A stretch of DNA of 64,000 bases, taken from positions 62,001-126,000 of the forward strand of contig CAZPYJ010000001.1 of assembly GCA_964590645.1 (NCBI GenBank), in the 5' to 3' direction. Below the pieces are notes generated by a model, which was not told the DNA's origin, did not search any database, and worked only from the letters and a program-made list of their open reading frames with translations. Numbering within the stretch: position 1 is the first letter of the stretch; each line of letters starts with the position of its first letter. Source of the stretch: JAGNHN01 sp964590645 (GTDB lineage: Bacteria > Bacteroidota > Bacteroidia > Bacteroidales > JAGNHN01). Below, piece by piece: positions 1 to 9,745 of the stretch. Position numbers and translations under genes: made by a program.

Positions 1-3000
1 CCTTCCTGACCGCCCCCACCCCTCTCGATGTAGATGCTATGGCACAAGGTCCGACGACAATCTGTCTGGGTGACACAACGCAACTCCTGGCCGATCCATC
101 GGGTGGTGTGTATCCGATGAGCTTCGCCTGGAGCCCTTCCGGAAGCCTGGATAACGATACCATTATGAATCCAATCGCTTTCCCAAGCCAGACTACCACC
201 TATACGGTTACGGTTACCGACCAGGTTGGCCAGACTGCCACAGACGAGGTCACCATTACAGTAAATATTCCGAATGTACACTTCTCCAGCGACGATACCC
301 TTTGTGTGGGAGAATGTGCTACCCTCAGCGTAAGCGGAGCCTCTACCTTCAACTGGAGCACAGGAGCAAGTGATTCCTTCATTACCGTTTGTCCTCCAAC
401 GGATACCACCATTATGTACACCGTTTCTGTAATGGATGCAAACGATTGCGTGCTGGAACATACCTTCATCGTAACAGTGAATCCGCTGCCTGGCTCAACC
501 ATTTCCGATTGGCCGGATTTCTGTGTAACAGATCCCTTCTATGATCTTGATATGTTTGGGTACGGTGATCCTGCCGGTGGCGTTTATAGCGGCCCCGGTA
601 TCTCCGGACTTGAGTTCCACCCTCAAGTGGCCGGTGCCGGGGTACACACCATTACCTACACCTATACAGATGGGAATGGATGTACCGATTCCGCATCCCT
701 GGATGTCACTGTCTTCGGTCTGCCTAACCTCAGCTTCCCCAATATGGCCGGAGTTTGTGTTGATGCTGCTCCTTTTGCACTGACAGCCGCTTCACCGGCT
801 GGAGGTGATTACAGCGGAGCCGGTGTTTCCAACAATATGTTTGACCCGGCAATGGCCGGCCTTGGCATTCACACCATTCATTACTCTTACCTTGATCCCA
901 ACACAATGTGCGGTGCAATGGACAGTGCTACCATTGAAGTGTTTGCCCTTCCCGTAGCCGATGCAGGTATGGATGTGACTATTTGCGANNNNNNNNNNNN
1001 NNNNNNNNNNNNNNNNNNNNNNNNNNNNNNNNNNNNNNNNNNNNNNNNNNNNNNNNNNNNNNNNNNNNNNNNNNNNNNNNNNNNNNNNTCAATGTTTGCC
1101 CTGTTACCACCACAAGCTATACCGTTGTGGTTACGGATATGAATGGCTGCCAAGCATCCGCAGATGTAACTGTGAATGTGAATCCTGCACCTGTAGCCGA
1201 TGCCGGCAACGACGTCAGCATCTGTTTCGGTCAGTGCACCGATCTGCAGGCCAGTGGCGGAGCAAGCTATGAGTGGGGTAACGGAGCCACCACGGTAATG
1301 ATCAATGTCTGCCCCACCTCTACCCAAACTTATGTAGTGACCGTTAGCGACACAAACAATTGCACAGCCACAGCTTCCGTCACTGTGACGGTTATTCCGG
1401 CTATTAGCGCTGACTTCCCCGACCTGGGTGGCTACTGCCTGGATGAGGCTTCCTTTGCCCTTACTTCCGCAACCCCTGTAGGTGGCGTGTACAGCGGACC
1501 TGGTGTCAGCAACAATATGTTCGACCCTGCCGCTGCAGGCGTGGGCGTTCATACCCTGTATTACTATTATGTCGATTCTGTCGGTTGTGCCGGACAGGAC
1601 AGTGCAATGGTTGAAGTGTTTGCCCTTCCCGTAGCCGATGCAGGTATGGATGTGACTATTTGCGAAGGCGAATGCACCGACCTTACCGCCACAGGTGGAG
1701 ATTACTATATGTGGAACACACAGGAAACCACTGCTTCCATCAATGTTTGCCCTGTTACCACCACAAGCTATACCGTTGTGGTTACGGATATGAACGGCTG
1801 CCAAGCATCCGCAGATGTAACTGTGAATGTAAATCCGCTGCCGATGGCCGACGCAGGCAACGACGTCAGCATTTGTGATGGCGATTGCGCTACCCTGACT
1901 GCTACAGGTGGTGTAAGCTACCTATGGTCAGATGGACAGACTACCGCCAGCATCAATGTTTGCCCGACCTCTACTACCACATACACTGTCACTGTTACTG
2001 ACGCCAATGGATGTGAAAACACGGATGAGGTGACGGTTACCGTTAACCCGCTGCCAGTGGCCAGCGCAGGTCCAGATGCGTACATTTGCCTTGGTGACTG
2101 TGCAACCCTGACTGCCAGCGGTGGCGTTGATTATCTGTGGAGCACAGGCGACACTACCCAGGATATTACTGTATGTCCTACTGACAGTACCCTCTACTCG
2201 GTGACCGTAACAGACGCCAATGGTTGCGAAGCGGCAGACGAAGTGGAAGTCATTGTGAATCCTGCTGCCATCATCGGGGCACAGCCAGCTGATGTTGCCG
2301 TTGATCTTGGTTCTCCAGCCAGCTTTATGATCGCCGCAACCGGAGCCTCCTATTATCAATGGCAGGTATCTTCAGACAATGGCACCAGCTGGACCAATGT
2401 AGTAGATGGCCCCATTTATACCGGAGCGGCCACAGCAATGTTGAATATTCCGGTAACCAACCAGAATATGAATGGCTTAATGTTCCGTGTTGAGCTGGGC
2501 AGTCCCTGTGGACCTTCTGTTGTCTCGACAACTGCAAGCCTTACCATTGTTGTTCCTCCGATTACCGCCACCATTCCGCAAATTACTTCCTGCGCTGATG
2601 AGGTGATTGTTCCGATCATCGTGGTGAAGACACTCGGCGTTGGAGCGATTTCTCTGACACTGAATTATGATGCCAATGTCCTGATTTATGATTCGTATCA
2701 GAACCTGCATCCCTCCCTGTTGAATGGCTTCCTGACGGTTGTGAATCCCAGTGCCAATTCGGTTTATTTCTCCTGGCACTCAGTCAGCCCCTTAAACATT
2801 CTTTATGACACCCTGGTTGAGCTGGTGTTCACTTCCCCGAATGGGGGCACCACTGCAATGAACTGGGATCTGGCCACACCTGGCAATTGTGAGTTCAGCG
2901 ATGTGGCAGCCAATGTAATTCCTGCCAGCTTCTTTGCAGGCACAGTTACCGCCATCCCCTCCCCTGCTATCACAATGCAGCCGGTAGATGTAGATATCAC

Positions 3001-5302
3001 AGAAGGACAGAATGCCAGCTTCAGCGTTACCGCTACCAATGCTACTGACTACCAATGGGAAGTCAGTGACGACGGAGGTGCAAGTTGGAGTTATCTGACT
3101 GACGGCGCTATTTACCAGGGATCACAAACCGCAAGCCTGAATATCTTTGGCGCTACGGTGTATATGGATGACTTCCAGTTCCGCTGCATAGTTGGCGGCC
3201 CCTGTCCTCCTTATGTTACCAGCGATGAGGCAATGCTGAATGTACGTCCTATCATCACCACAACCATCGGACAGCATACCCGCTGTGCGGATGAAATCCT
3301 TATTCCCATCACCGTAAGCCATATGTACGGTGTTGCAGGCGTATCGCTCACCCTCGGGTTCAATACCGTTGTACTGAACTACGCAGGGGTGGACAGCAAG
3401 CATCCTGCCATCGACGGAGTCGGAACTTTCTACGACAACAGCACCTTTGGAAAGGTTTATCTGAGCTGGTTCTCCACCAACCCTGTGGATATTGGAGATG
3501 ACACCCTGGTAGTCTTGCGCTTCACCTCCCCGGGTGGCGGAACAAGTAACCTCGTTTGGGATCTCAGCGTGATTGACAACTGCCAATATAACAATCTGGC
3601 CAGCGAGATCATCGCTTCTGTCTGGGAGAACGGTGTAGTCCACGTACAACCTACTCCTCTCGTCTACACTGTCACCGGTGGTGGCGAATATTGCGATGGA
3701 GGAAATGGTGTTGTGATCGGGCTGAATGGCTCGCAAAATGGCCGCGTTTACCAACTCTACCTCGATGGAGTCTATACCGGCCAGACAATAAATGGCACAG
3801 GCAGTGCCATCAGCTTTGGTGCTCAAACCGATGGAGGCAATTACACTGTGATTGCCCTGAACCCGCAAAGTGGATGTACCTCTGATATGATTGGCAGTGC
3901 AGATGTGATCGTGAATCCCCTGCCTGTTGCTGATGCCGGTGCTGATGTTTCCATTCTGCTCGGTACTACCGTCGATCTGAACGGCAGCGCTACGGGAGGC
4001 ACACCCGGCTATACTTATATGTGGACTCCCGGCGGCGCCACAACGGCCACAGTGAATGTCGGTCCCGCTGCCACAACTACCTACACGCTTGGAGTAACAG
4101 ACAGCAAAGGATGCTATGATAGTGATGATGTGCTGCTTACAGTATATGCCAATACCATCAGTGGTGTGGTTACCTACGACAATGCAGCACAAAGCCCCTT
4201 GAGCAATGTAGATGTATATCTGAATGATGATTCCAAGACTCTTGTCGCTTCTGCCACTACAGATGCCAACGGAGCCTATACCTTCCCACCGGTACCCAAC
4301 GGAACATACACCATCACAGCGGCTACAAACAAGCCCTGGGGTGGCGTAAACTCCACCGATGCTCTGGTCATTATGCAGCATTTCATTTTGCTCGACACCC
4401 TTGAAGGGCTGCGTCTTGCTGCTGCCGATGTAGATGCTACAGGATATGTCAATACTACAGACGCCTTCAATGTTGCCCAACGTTTCGCTCAGCTGATCAC
4501 CAGCTTTGTCTCCGGAGACTGGATCTTTGAAGAAAGTCTGGTTACCTTAAATGAAGACAACTTTGTAAGCGTAGATTTCCTCGGACTTTGCTACGGCGAT
4601 GTAAATGGAAGTCACATTCCTGCCGCGAAAGCTTCCACTACCCTTAGCCTTACTGAAAAAGCAGCCATTCCTTTTGCTGCCGGAAAAGAAGTATGGCTGC
4701 CGGTATCTGTAGAACAGGCTGTACAAATGGGAGCCTTAAGTCTTGTAATGGATATCCCTGCGGGTATCAGCGTCAAAGACGTGAAGACTGCCTTTGGTGA
4801 TGCATTGAGCTGGAATATCAACGATGGCCTCCGCATCTCCTGGTATAATACCAATGCCGTCAGCTTGAATGCCGGTGAAGAGATGATCCGCATTCTCGTT
4901 GCGGTGGATGCTTCTTTCCGTGGTGAAGCAAGCTTCAGTCTGGGTGATGAAAGTGAAATGGCCGGAGCCTTCGCTGAAGTACTGGCCTACACTGAACTCT
5001 CTATGCCGAAAATTGCGGCAGGAATGGTCAGCAACGAACTCAGCCTGAGAAATTATCCGAATCCTTTCAAGGGAAGCACCACCATTTCATATACCCTGCC
5101 CGAAGACGGAAATGCAAGTCTGAAGGTGTACAACATTCTGGGTGAAGAAGTGGCTGCCCTGGTGAACGGATATCAGAGCAGAGGACAGTACAACATTCAG
5201 TTCAACGCAACAAACCTGAGTCCGGGCATTTATCAGTACAGACTGGAATTGAGCGGCAAGCAGGAAATGGTGATTACCAAACCTATGATCATTACGGAAT
5301 AA
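1..5302 (+). CDS. Giant T9SS-secreted surface protein with PKD/Ig-like, cohesin-like and dockerin-like modules (5' end missing, interrupted by gap)
   Basis: The reading frame is open from the left edge, so the true start lies upstream. Frame 3 up to base 988 continues as frame 2 after the N gap, because the gap length is only a placeholder. Modules seen: many PKD-like repeats of about 70 residues with SICxGxC and TSYTVxVTDxNGC motifs (about 40-500, 955-1400, 1630-2260), three copies of a second module with YSGPGVS and FDPAxAGxG motifs (about 505-720, 727-955, 1410-1630), two Ig-like plus cohesin-like pairs (2278-2950 and 2970-3650), another PKD-like stretch, a CnaB-like module (4150-4330), a dockerin-like segment with GVNSTDALVIMQHF and DVDATGYVNTTDAFNVAQRF (4330-4620), a third cohesin-like module (4620-5030) and a T9SS type A sorting domain (NYPNPFKGST, 5040-5302). 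Family knowledge predicts export, cleavage of the sorting domain and anchoring at the cell surface. Adhesin or matrix scaffold is the likely role; the ligand is unknown. Confidence 0.85.
934..1185 (+). repeat. Long-period tandem repeat, copy 1 (interrupted by gap)
   Basis: Bases 934-988 are identical to 1611-1665, and bases 1089-1185 match 1740-1836 with two differences. Measured on the side without N, the period is 651 bases (217 codons), so one repeat spans several domains. Near-identity at DNA level suggests recent duplication or gene conversion, and it explains the assembly break. Confidence 0.9.
989..1088. other. Scaffold gap of exactly 100 N
   Basis: One hundred N lie inside the repeat region of the giant surface protein. 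The round number marks an unknown-length placeholder. Alignment of both flanks to the second repeat copy predicts 74 missing bases, a length that also restores the reading frame. Confidence 0.97.
1611..1836 (+). repeat. Long-period tandem repeat, copy 2
   Basis: Intact partner of the copy broken by the gap. It encodes one PKD-like module (VADAGMDVTIC to VTVNVNP). The 74 bases at 1666-1739 are the expected content of the missing sequence. Confidence 0.9.
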
Positions 5303-5331
5303 ACCTGAGAACATCAGGAATTTAAAAACCT

Positions 5332-5359
5332 GGGGCTGCCTTTGCGGGCAGCCCCTTTT
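5332..5359 (+). terminator. Rho-independent terminator after the giant surface protein
   Basis: A perfect 9-bp stem, GGGGCTGCC at 5332-5340 with GGCAGCCCC at 5347-5355, has a 6-nt loop and is followed by TTTT. It starts 30 bases after the stop codon. An A-rich left side (TTTAAAAACC) lets it work weakly for the converging histidine kinase gene as well. Confidence 0.85.
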
Positions 5360-5412
5360 CATTGTCATTCACTTGCAGTCAAGTTGGAGGGATGTGCGTA
5401 ATTTCACCACCT

Positions 5413-7605
5413 TTAATCATCCCGGGTGGGCCTGGATAATGGTAATGTAAAAGTGACGAGGGTTCCACCCTGCTCTTCATTCTTAGAAATGGTGATGCTT
5501 CCCCCTTGCATTTCCACAAACTCCTTGCACATTATTAAACCCAGTCCTGTACCCGGCTCATTCTTGGTTCCGGGTCTGCTGCTCCGTTTATCCAATCTGA
5601 ATAGGTTATTCATTACAGATGGATCAATGCCAATGCCCTGGTCAATAATAGAAATGAATGCCTGATCATCTTCGGTTTCACAACGTATATGGATCTCTGT
5701 CCCGGATGAAGAGAATTTGATGGCATTACTCAGGAGATTCCGCAATATGGTTGAAGTCGTTTTGATATCTGCCCAGACTGCACATTCTGCCGGAATCTCT
5801 TTTCTGATCTCGATTCCTTTTGTCCTGGCCCTGATCACCTGAAGGTGGCAAGCATCCTGCACCAGCTGATCCAATTGTATGCTTTCAGGCTCAAGCTTAA
5901 GCGTACCTTTTTGATTCTCCGCCCAGGCCAGGAGGTTTTCAAGTAAATCATAGGTTGCCTGCAAAGCCAGCCGGAAATCTTTGACGATGTGCTTTCTCCG
6001 TTCCGGATCCATTGATTCAGCCTCTTCTTCCATTATTGCCGTAAAGCCAAGCAGGGCCGTAAACGGGCTCTTCAGATCGTGCGCTATAATAGAAAAGAAG
6101 CGGTCTTTGGTGGCATTGAGTTCCTGTAGTTCCGCTCTGTTCCTTGAAAGCTCTTCATTCTGAACAGATAAGATACCCAGAGCTTTCTTCAGTCGCTTTT
6201 TCTGAATAAAAAAGAGAGAGAGGGCTATACCCAACAAAATCACGGCAAGAGATGTAATTCCCACTGCCCAGTACTGCTTCCTTATGGTCAGAGACTGCGC
6301 ATCAAGCAGGGCCTCATTGTGCATTTTCTCAGCGAGGAGTAAGAGATTCTCCTGCTCTCTTTTCTCCGTTTCATAGGCTGTTTGTATTCTCGAGATGGCT
6401 TCTGATTTCTGAAGATCAAGCACACTGTCCTTTAAGGTATAATGGCTTTCTGCCGCTTCCAGGGCCTGCTGAAACCTTCCCATTTCCCGATAAACAATGT
6501 ATTGAACTCTTGTAGCAGCGACCTTAAGATTCATATCTCCAATCGTATCTGCAATCTTTATCGCTTCAGATATCTGCTGAAGGGCGAGTGGGTGCCGACT
6601 ATTTCTGACTGATATCTCTGAGAGACCAATTAAGGCATTCCCGACGCCCAAAAGCAAACCGGATTCCCGTGATATATCAAGGCAGGCGGTATAGAACACT
6701 TCTGCATTCTCCATATCATTCATCAGGGCATAAGTATGACCCCGATTATAATAGATCCGGGCAAGGCGACTTACCGGAGGAGGGATCGGTAGATTGTCTT
6801 CAGCGAGCTGGAGATGAGAGAGGGAAGCTTGATATTTCTTGAGCTTTGTGTATAGGATGGCCAGGTTAAGGTAAGCCATTGAAAGTGTTGAACGATCGCC
6901 CAGCTCTTTGCTGATCTCAATAGATTGTGTAAGATAACGAATAGCGGAAGCATCTTCGCCAAGCTCATCCATTGAGCGACCGATATTATTCAGAATTAAA
7001 GCCTGGTTTTGTTTGCTCCCGTACTTCTCGATGATTCTCAGACTGCTGAAGTAGTATTCCACAGCACGGTCAACCAAACCCATCCCACCCAACACTACCG
7101 CAATATTCTGTTCCAAGCCTGCAATTTTCAGGGAATCTCCCAGGGCAACATACAGCTCCCTTGATTCTTTGAATTTCTGTAAGGCCTGGCCATAATCACC
7201 TTTGAGGTGGTGAACCTGTCCAAGAATATTTATCGCACGGGCTGTGACATTTGCTTTGCGCTCATTCTCACCCAGCGCCAGAAGTTGCTTCAATATCGCC
7301 TCGGCTGAGTCGAGTTGATTACTCTCCTTTAACAGCGAAGCTTCCTCCGCCAGAATATCAGGAATAAAGAAGGACAATCTGTTACGCTTGATCAATGCTT
7401 GTGCCTGAGCAAGATAAAAGGCAGAAGAATCAAAATAACCCATCTGATTATATACAGACACGATACCCAGCAAAGCATCTGCCTTGAGTGAATCATTTTG
7501 TGCTGTACGCATCTCCTGTTTCAGGCTGCTGATGGTATCCGGTATATTGCTTTGAAGAGGGAGGCTGAATAGCCAGCATAATACAAGTAATCCAAGCTTT
7601 CGCAT
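5413..7605 (-). CDS. TPR-containing membrane sensor histidine kinase
   Basis: 730 residues from the ATG at 7605, which opens a signal peptide (MRKLGLLVLCWLFSLPLQS); the longer frame upstream is rejected. The order is signal peptide, about 350 residues of TPR-like helices (sensor region, predicted periplasmic), a coiled coil, one membrane segment (WAVGITSLAVILLGIALSLF), a second coiled coil, a HisKA domain with the H-box IIAHDLKSPF (phospho-acceptor His509), and a HATPase domain with N box (NAIKFSS), G1 (DQGIGI) and G2 (GTGLGL). This is the usual Bacteroidota TPR-kinase design. No response regulator is adjacent and no receiver domain is fused, so the partner must lie elsewhere. The signal sensed cannot be told. 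Confidence 0.9.
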   Translation of the reverse strand: MRKLGLLVLCWLFSLPLQSNIPDTISSLKQEMRTAQNDSLKADALLGIVSVYNQMGYFDSSAFYLAQAQALIKRNRLSFFIPDILAEEASLLKESNQLDSAEAILKQLLALGENERKANVTARAINILGQVHHLKGDYGQALQKFKESRELYVALGDSLKIAGLEQNIAVVLGGMGLVDRAVEYYFSSLRIIEKYGSKQNQALILNNIGRSMDELGEDASAIRYLTQSIEISKELGDRSTLSMAYLNLAILYTKLKKYQASLSHLQLAEDNLPIPPPVSRLARIYYNRGHTYALMNDMENAEVFYTACLDISRESGLLLGVGNALIGLSEISVRNSRHPLALQQISEAIKIADTIGDMNLKVAATRVQYIVYREMGRFQQALEAAESHYTLKDSVLDLQKSEAISRIQTAYETEKREQENLLLLAEKMHNEALLDAQSLTIRKQYWAVGITSLAVILLGIALSLFFIQKKRLKKALGILSVQNEELSRNRAELQELNATKDRFFSIIAHDLKSPFTALLGFTAIMEEEAESMDPERRKHIVKDFRLALQATYDLLENLLAWAENQKGTLKLEPESIQLDQLVQDACHLQVIRARTKGIEIRKEIPAECAVWADIKTTSTILRNLLSNAIKFSSSGTEIHIRCETEDDQAFISIIDQGIGIDPSVMNNLFRLDKRSSRPGTKNEPGTGLGLIMCKEFVEMQGGSITISKNEEQGGTLVTFTLPLSRPTRDD

Positions 7606-7644
7606 AGTTAAATCGCTTGAGGGTAATAAAGGAATAGTCCCAAT

Positions 7645-7674
7645 TAAAAATACAACTATTGTTTGGATACACAA
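7645..7674 (-). promoter_or_regulatory. Putative promoter of the histidine kinase gene
   Basis: On the minus strand, TTG (7674-7672) is followed after 19 bases by TATTTTTA (7652-7645). This fits the Bacteroidota TTTG-N19-TAnnTTTG layout with one mismatch in the -7 box. It lies about 40 bases upstream of the ATG and overlaps the T-run of the terminator of the preceding gene. Confidence 0.4.
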
Positions 7675-7696
7675 AAATCCGGGCTGAAACCCGGAT
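7673..7696 (-). terminator. Rho-independent terminator of the DUF1573 gene at 7765
   Basis: Read on the minus strand, a perfect 7-bp stem (ATCCGGG at 7696-7690 with CCCGGAT at 7683-7677, loop of six) is followed directly by a T-run. It separates the DUF1573 gene from the histidine kinase gene. Confidence 0.75.
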
Positions 7697-7764
7697 ACCT
7701 GAAACGAAAAAAGTTGACTATTTACAGCAGCGAACAGCTATGCGCTGGCAGAAAGAATGTAAGG

Positions 7765-8532
7765 CTAAATGATCTTCCCTTCAAAATGAAGCACGGCAGA
7801 ACTGCGGCGGGGATCATTGGTGAAGACGGTAACGGTTTTATGCTGCCGTCCTTTGCGCCCGCGGGTATCAAATTCTATCCCGACAAAGGTTTCCTCCCCC
7901 GGTGCAAGTGTGGTTTTTTCAGGATGACTGGCGGTACATCCACAACTGGCCTGAGTGGAACGGATGATCAGGTCGCGCTTGCCCTCGTTTTTCAGCAGAA
8001 ACTTATGCACCACTTTATCGCCTTCCCTGGCTGTGCCAAAATTAAAATTCTCCTGAGGGATTACCAGTGCAGGTGGGTTTGCCTTTTCATCATCACTAAG
8101 CTTACTGAAATCTTCTTCGATATATGCATTCACAGGAAAAGTTTTCAGCATCAAATCAGCATCATTGGTCCTCAGGGCGGCATTATAGCGCACAAATCCA
8201 TATTCTCCGCGCTTTATGCCGCTGTAAGTGACATAAACCATTCCGATGGATTGCGGTGGGATTACCGGCGGTTTTACCACGATTTCCATATACTTCGGGG
8301 GCTTCTCACCCATCACCTCCATTGGCTGACTCCAGGCATTAAACACAGCGAAAGAATCCGTTCTTTCTTCTGAATCCTTCAGGTAATTGAAGTTCAGGAA
8401 GTTCTTCGACATATATAGATTCCCCTTACGATGCGGAAAATCTGCTTTCACGGCTTCCGGTAACTGTGCGAAAGCACCGGAGATTATAGATGTGAGGCAC
8501 AATACCGTCACGAACAAAGTAATTCTTTTCAT
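7765..8532 (-). CDS. DUF1573 domain exported protein
   Basis: 255 residues from the ATG at 8532, which gives a clean signal peptide (MKRITLFVTVLCLTSIISGAFA). The C-terminal half carries the DUF1573 signature: FNFGTAREGDKV, then ASCGCTASHPEKTTLAPGE, then FTNDPRRSSAVLHFEG. The N-terminal half looks like a second, degenerate copy of the same Ig-like fold without the CGC motif. DUF1573 proteins are common in Bacteroidota and are assigned an ASH/MSP-like beta-sandwich fold; their role is not established. It has its own promoter and terminator, so it is transcribed apart from the related gene at 8611. Confidence 0.85.
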   Translation of the reverse strand: MKRITLFVTVLCLTSIISGAFAQLPEAVKADFPHRKGNLYMSKNFLNFNYLKDSEERTDSFAVFNAWSQPMEVMGEKPPKYMEIVVKPPVIPPQSIGMVYVTYSGIKRGEYGFVRYNAALRTNDADLMLKTFPVNAYIEEDFSKLSDDEKANPPALVIPQENFNFGTAREGDKVVHKFLLKNEGKRDLIIRSTQASCGCTASHPEKTTLAPGEETFVGIEFDTRGRKGRQHKTVTVFTNDPRRSSAVLHFEGKII

Positions 8533-8556
8533 TTTGGACCAGTATTTAAGAAAACG

Positions 8557-8564
8557 CAAAGGTA
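8557..8564 (-). promoter_or_regulatory. -7 promoter element TACCTTTG for the DUF1573 gene
   Basis: Exact TAnnTTTG on the minus strand, 24 bases upstream of the ATG at 8532. A TTG lies 21 bases further upstream (8588-8586), within the usual spacing for the -33 box. Confidence 0.6.
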
Positions 8565-8610
8565 CATTATGAAGCGAACTGAATGCAATCTGTATTCAGT
8601 CCCGGTCAAA

Positions 8611-9711
8611 TCAGTTCACATTGCCAATGAAACGTAAAAACACCTGGTCATTTTCAGGATCATTGGTGATAAGGGTAATTATTTTGTGTTGAGCACCAGA
8701 CAGATCATTCGTTTGCATTGCCAAATTCACTTCCCTGCTCTCACCCGGTGGAATGCGATCCGGAAACTGATCCCATTTAAGGCAGGTGCAGGATGAAGTC
8801 ACTTTTCGGATGATGAGCTCAGTCTGCCCATCATTTTTCAATACGAATGATGTCGTGAGGGTTTCTCCTCTTTTGACGCTCCCGAAACGAAAGGCATCAT
8901 TATTCAGCAACAGGCGGGGTGCAGTATTTCTTTTGTTTCTGCTCCCGGAAGAAAAATCTTCTTTGATATTCACGCTGACACTTAATGATTTTAGTCCGCC
9001 GGCAGGATCGTTTGTCATAAAATAAACCGTGTCAAAGAGGACTCCGAAATCATTTCGCTTTCTGGTATCATAATCCACTATCAGCATTCCTTCCTGAGCA
9101 GGGCCGATAGCGGTAGGGATCAACTGGACCTTAAGATGTTTCTGCCTGGTTTCCGGTGGTCCTTTTTGCAGCTTTATTGCCTGATCGGCCGCATTAAACA
9201 ACAAGAAAGTATCGCTTGCTTTCTCTCCCAGCTTTAAGGTTCCGAAGGTTCGATGCCCCTCTTCAAACAAGAGGGAACCCAGGGCGTGCGGAAATCGCTC
9301 CTCAGGCCGGAGAGGGCGCGGCCTGACAAAGCCCTGTATCTGGAGAAAACGCTCAATATTCTCGGGGTCATTGCATTTTACGGAAACATACTTATTGAAT
9401 TTCCCTGGGCGCTGAACCGGGTCGTAGGTGATCCTGATAAAACCGCTGTCCTGGGGAGGGATCGGATCCCGGGTATATTCTTCCGAGGTGCAACCGCAAG
9501 ATGCCTTCACCTCCAGAAGACGGAGGACAGCATTTCCATCATTATACACCTTAAATACGACTGAAGCATATCCGTCCACTTCATTGATCGTATCCATACT
9601 GATCACTTCCCGATCGAATCGAATCACGGGCAATCGGTTTTGAGCATTCATCATTGCCGGAGACAAGGCCAGCAAAAAAAGAAGTTGCACCATTCCCAAA
9701 CGGATACTCAT
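8611..9711 (-). CDS. Exported protein with two DUF1573 domains
   Basis: 366 residues from the ATG at 9711 (MSIRLGMVQLLFLLALSPAMMNA signal peptide). An ATG further up would overlap the preceding gene and spoil the signal peptide. Domain 1 (about residues 30-140) carries KASCGCTSEEYTRDPIPPQ and KCNDPEN. A middle Ig-like region follows, and domain 2 (about residues 265-366) carries SSCTCLKWDQFPDRIPPGE and LITNDPENDQ. In domain 2 the usual CGC has become CTC. It sits 34 bases after mpl with no visible terminator between, so the two are probably co-transcribed. It is a paralogue of the genes at 7765 and 17843. Function unknown. Confidence 0.85.
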   Translation of the reverse strand: MSIRLGMVQLLFLLALSPAMMNAQNRLPVIRFDREVISMDTINEVDGYASVVFKVYNDGNAVLRLLEVKASCGCTSEEYTRDPIPPQDSGFIRITYDPVQRPGKFNKYVSVKCNDPENIERFLQIQGFVRPRPLRPEERFPHALGSLLFEEGHRTFGTLKLGEKASDTFLLFNAADQAIKLQKGPPETRQKHLKVQLIPTAIGPAQEGMLIVDYDTRKRNDFGVLFDTVYFMTNDPAGGLKSLSVSVNIKEDFSSGSRNKRNTAPRLLLNNDAFRFGSVKRGETLTTSFVLKNDGQTELIIRKVTSSCTCLKWDQFPDRIPPGESREVNLAMQTNDLSGAQHKIITLITNDPENDQVFLRFIGNVN

Positions 9712-9745
9712 CGCAGGAAAAGAGACAGGCATACAGATATTATGT

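Noticed and set aside
934..1836. CRISPR array or mobile element
   Set aside because: The repeats are 651 bases apart, in frame and encode repeated domains. There are no short repeat-spacer units, inverted ends or transposase.
887..3055. Long minus-strand frames opposite the PKD repeats
   Set aside because: They are low-complexity antisense frames of the repeats, one of them running through the N gap. No starts, promoters or known domains support them.
2561..4620. A cellulosome scaffoldin
   Set aside because: Cohesin-like and dockerin-like modules are present, but no glycoside hydrolases or other dockerin proteins are in the window. The role is left open.
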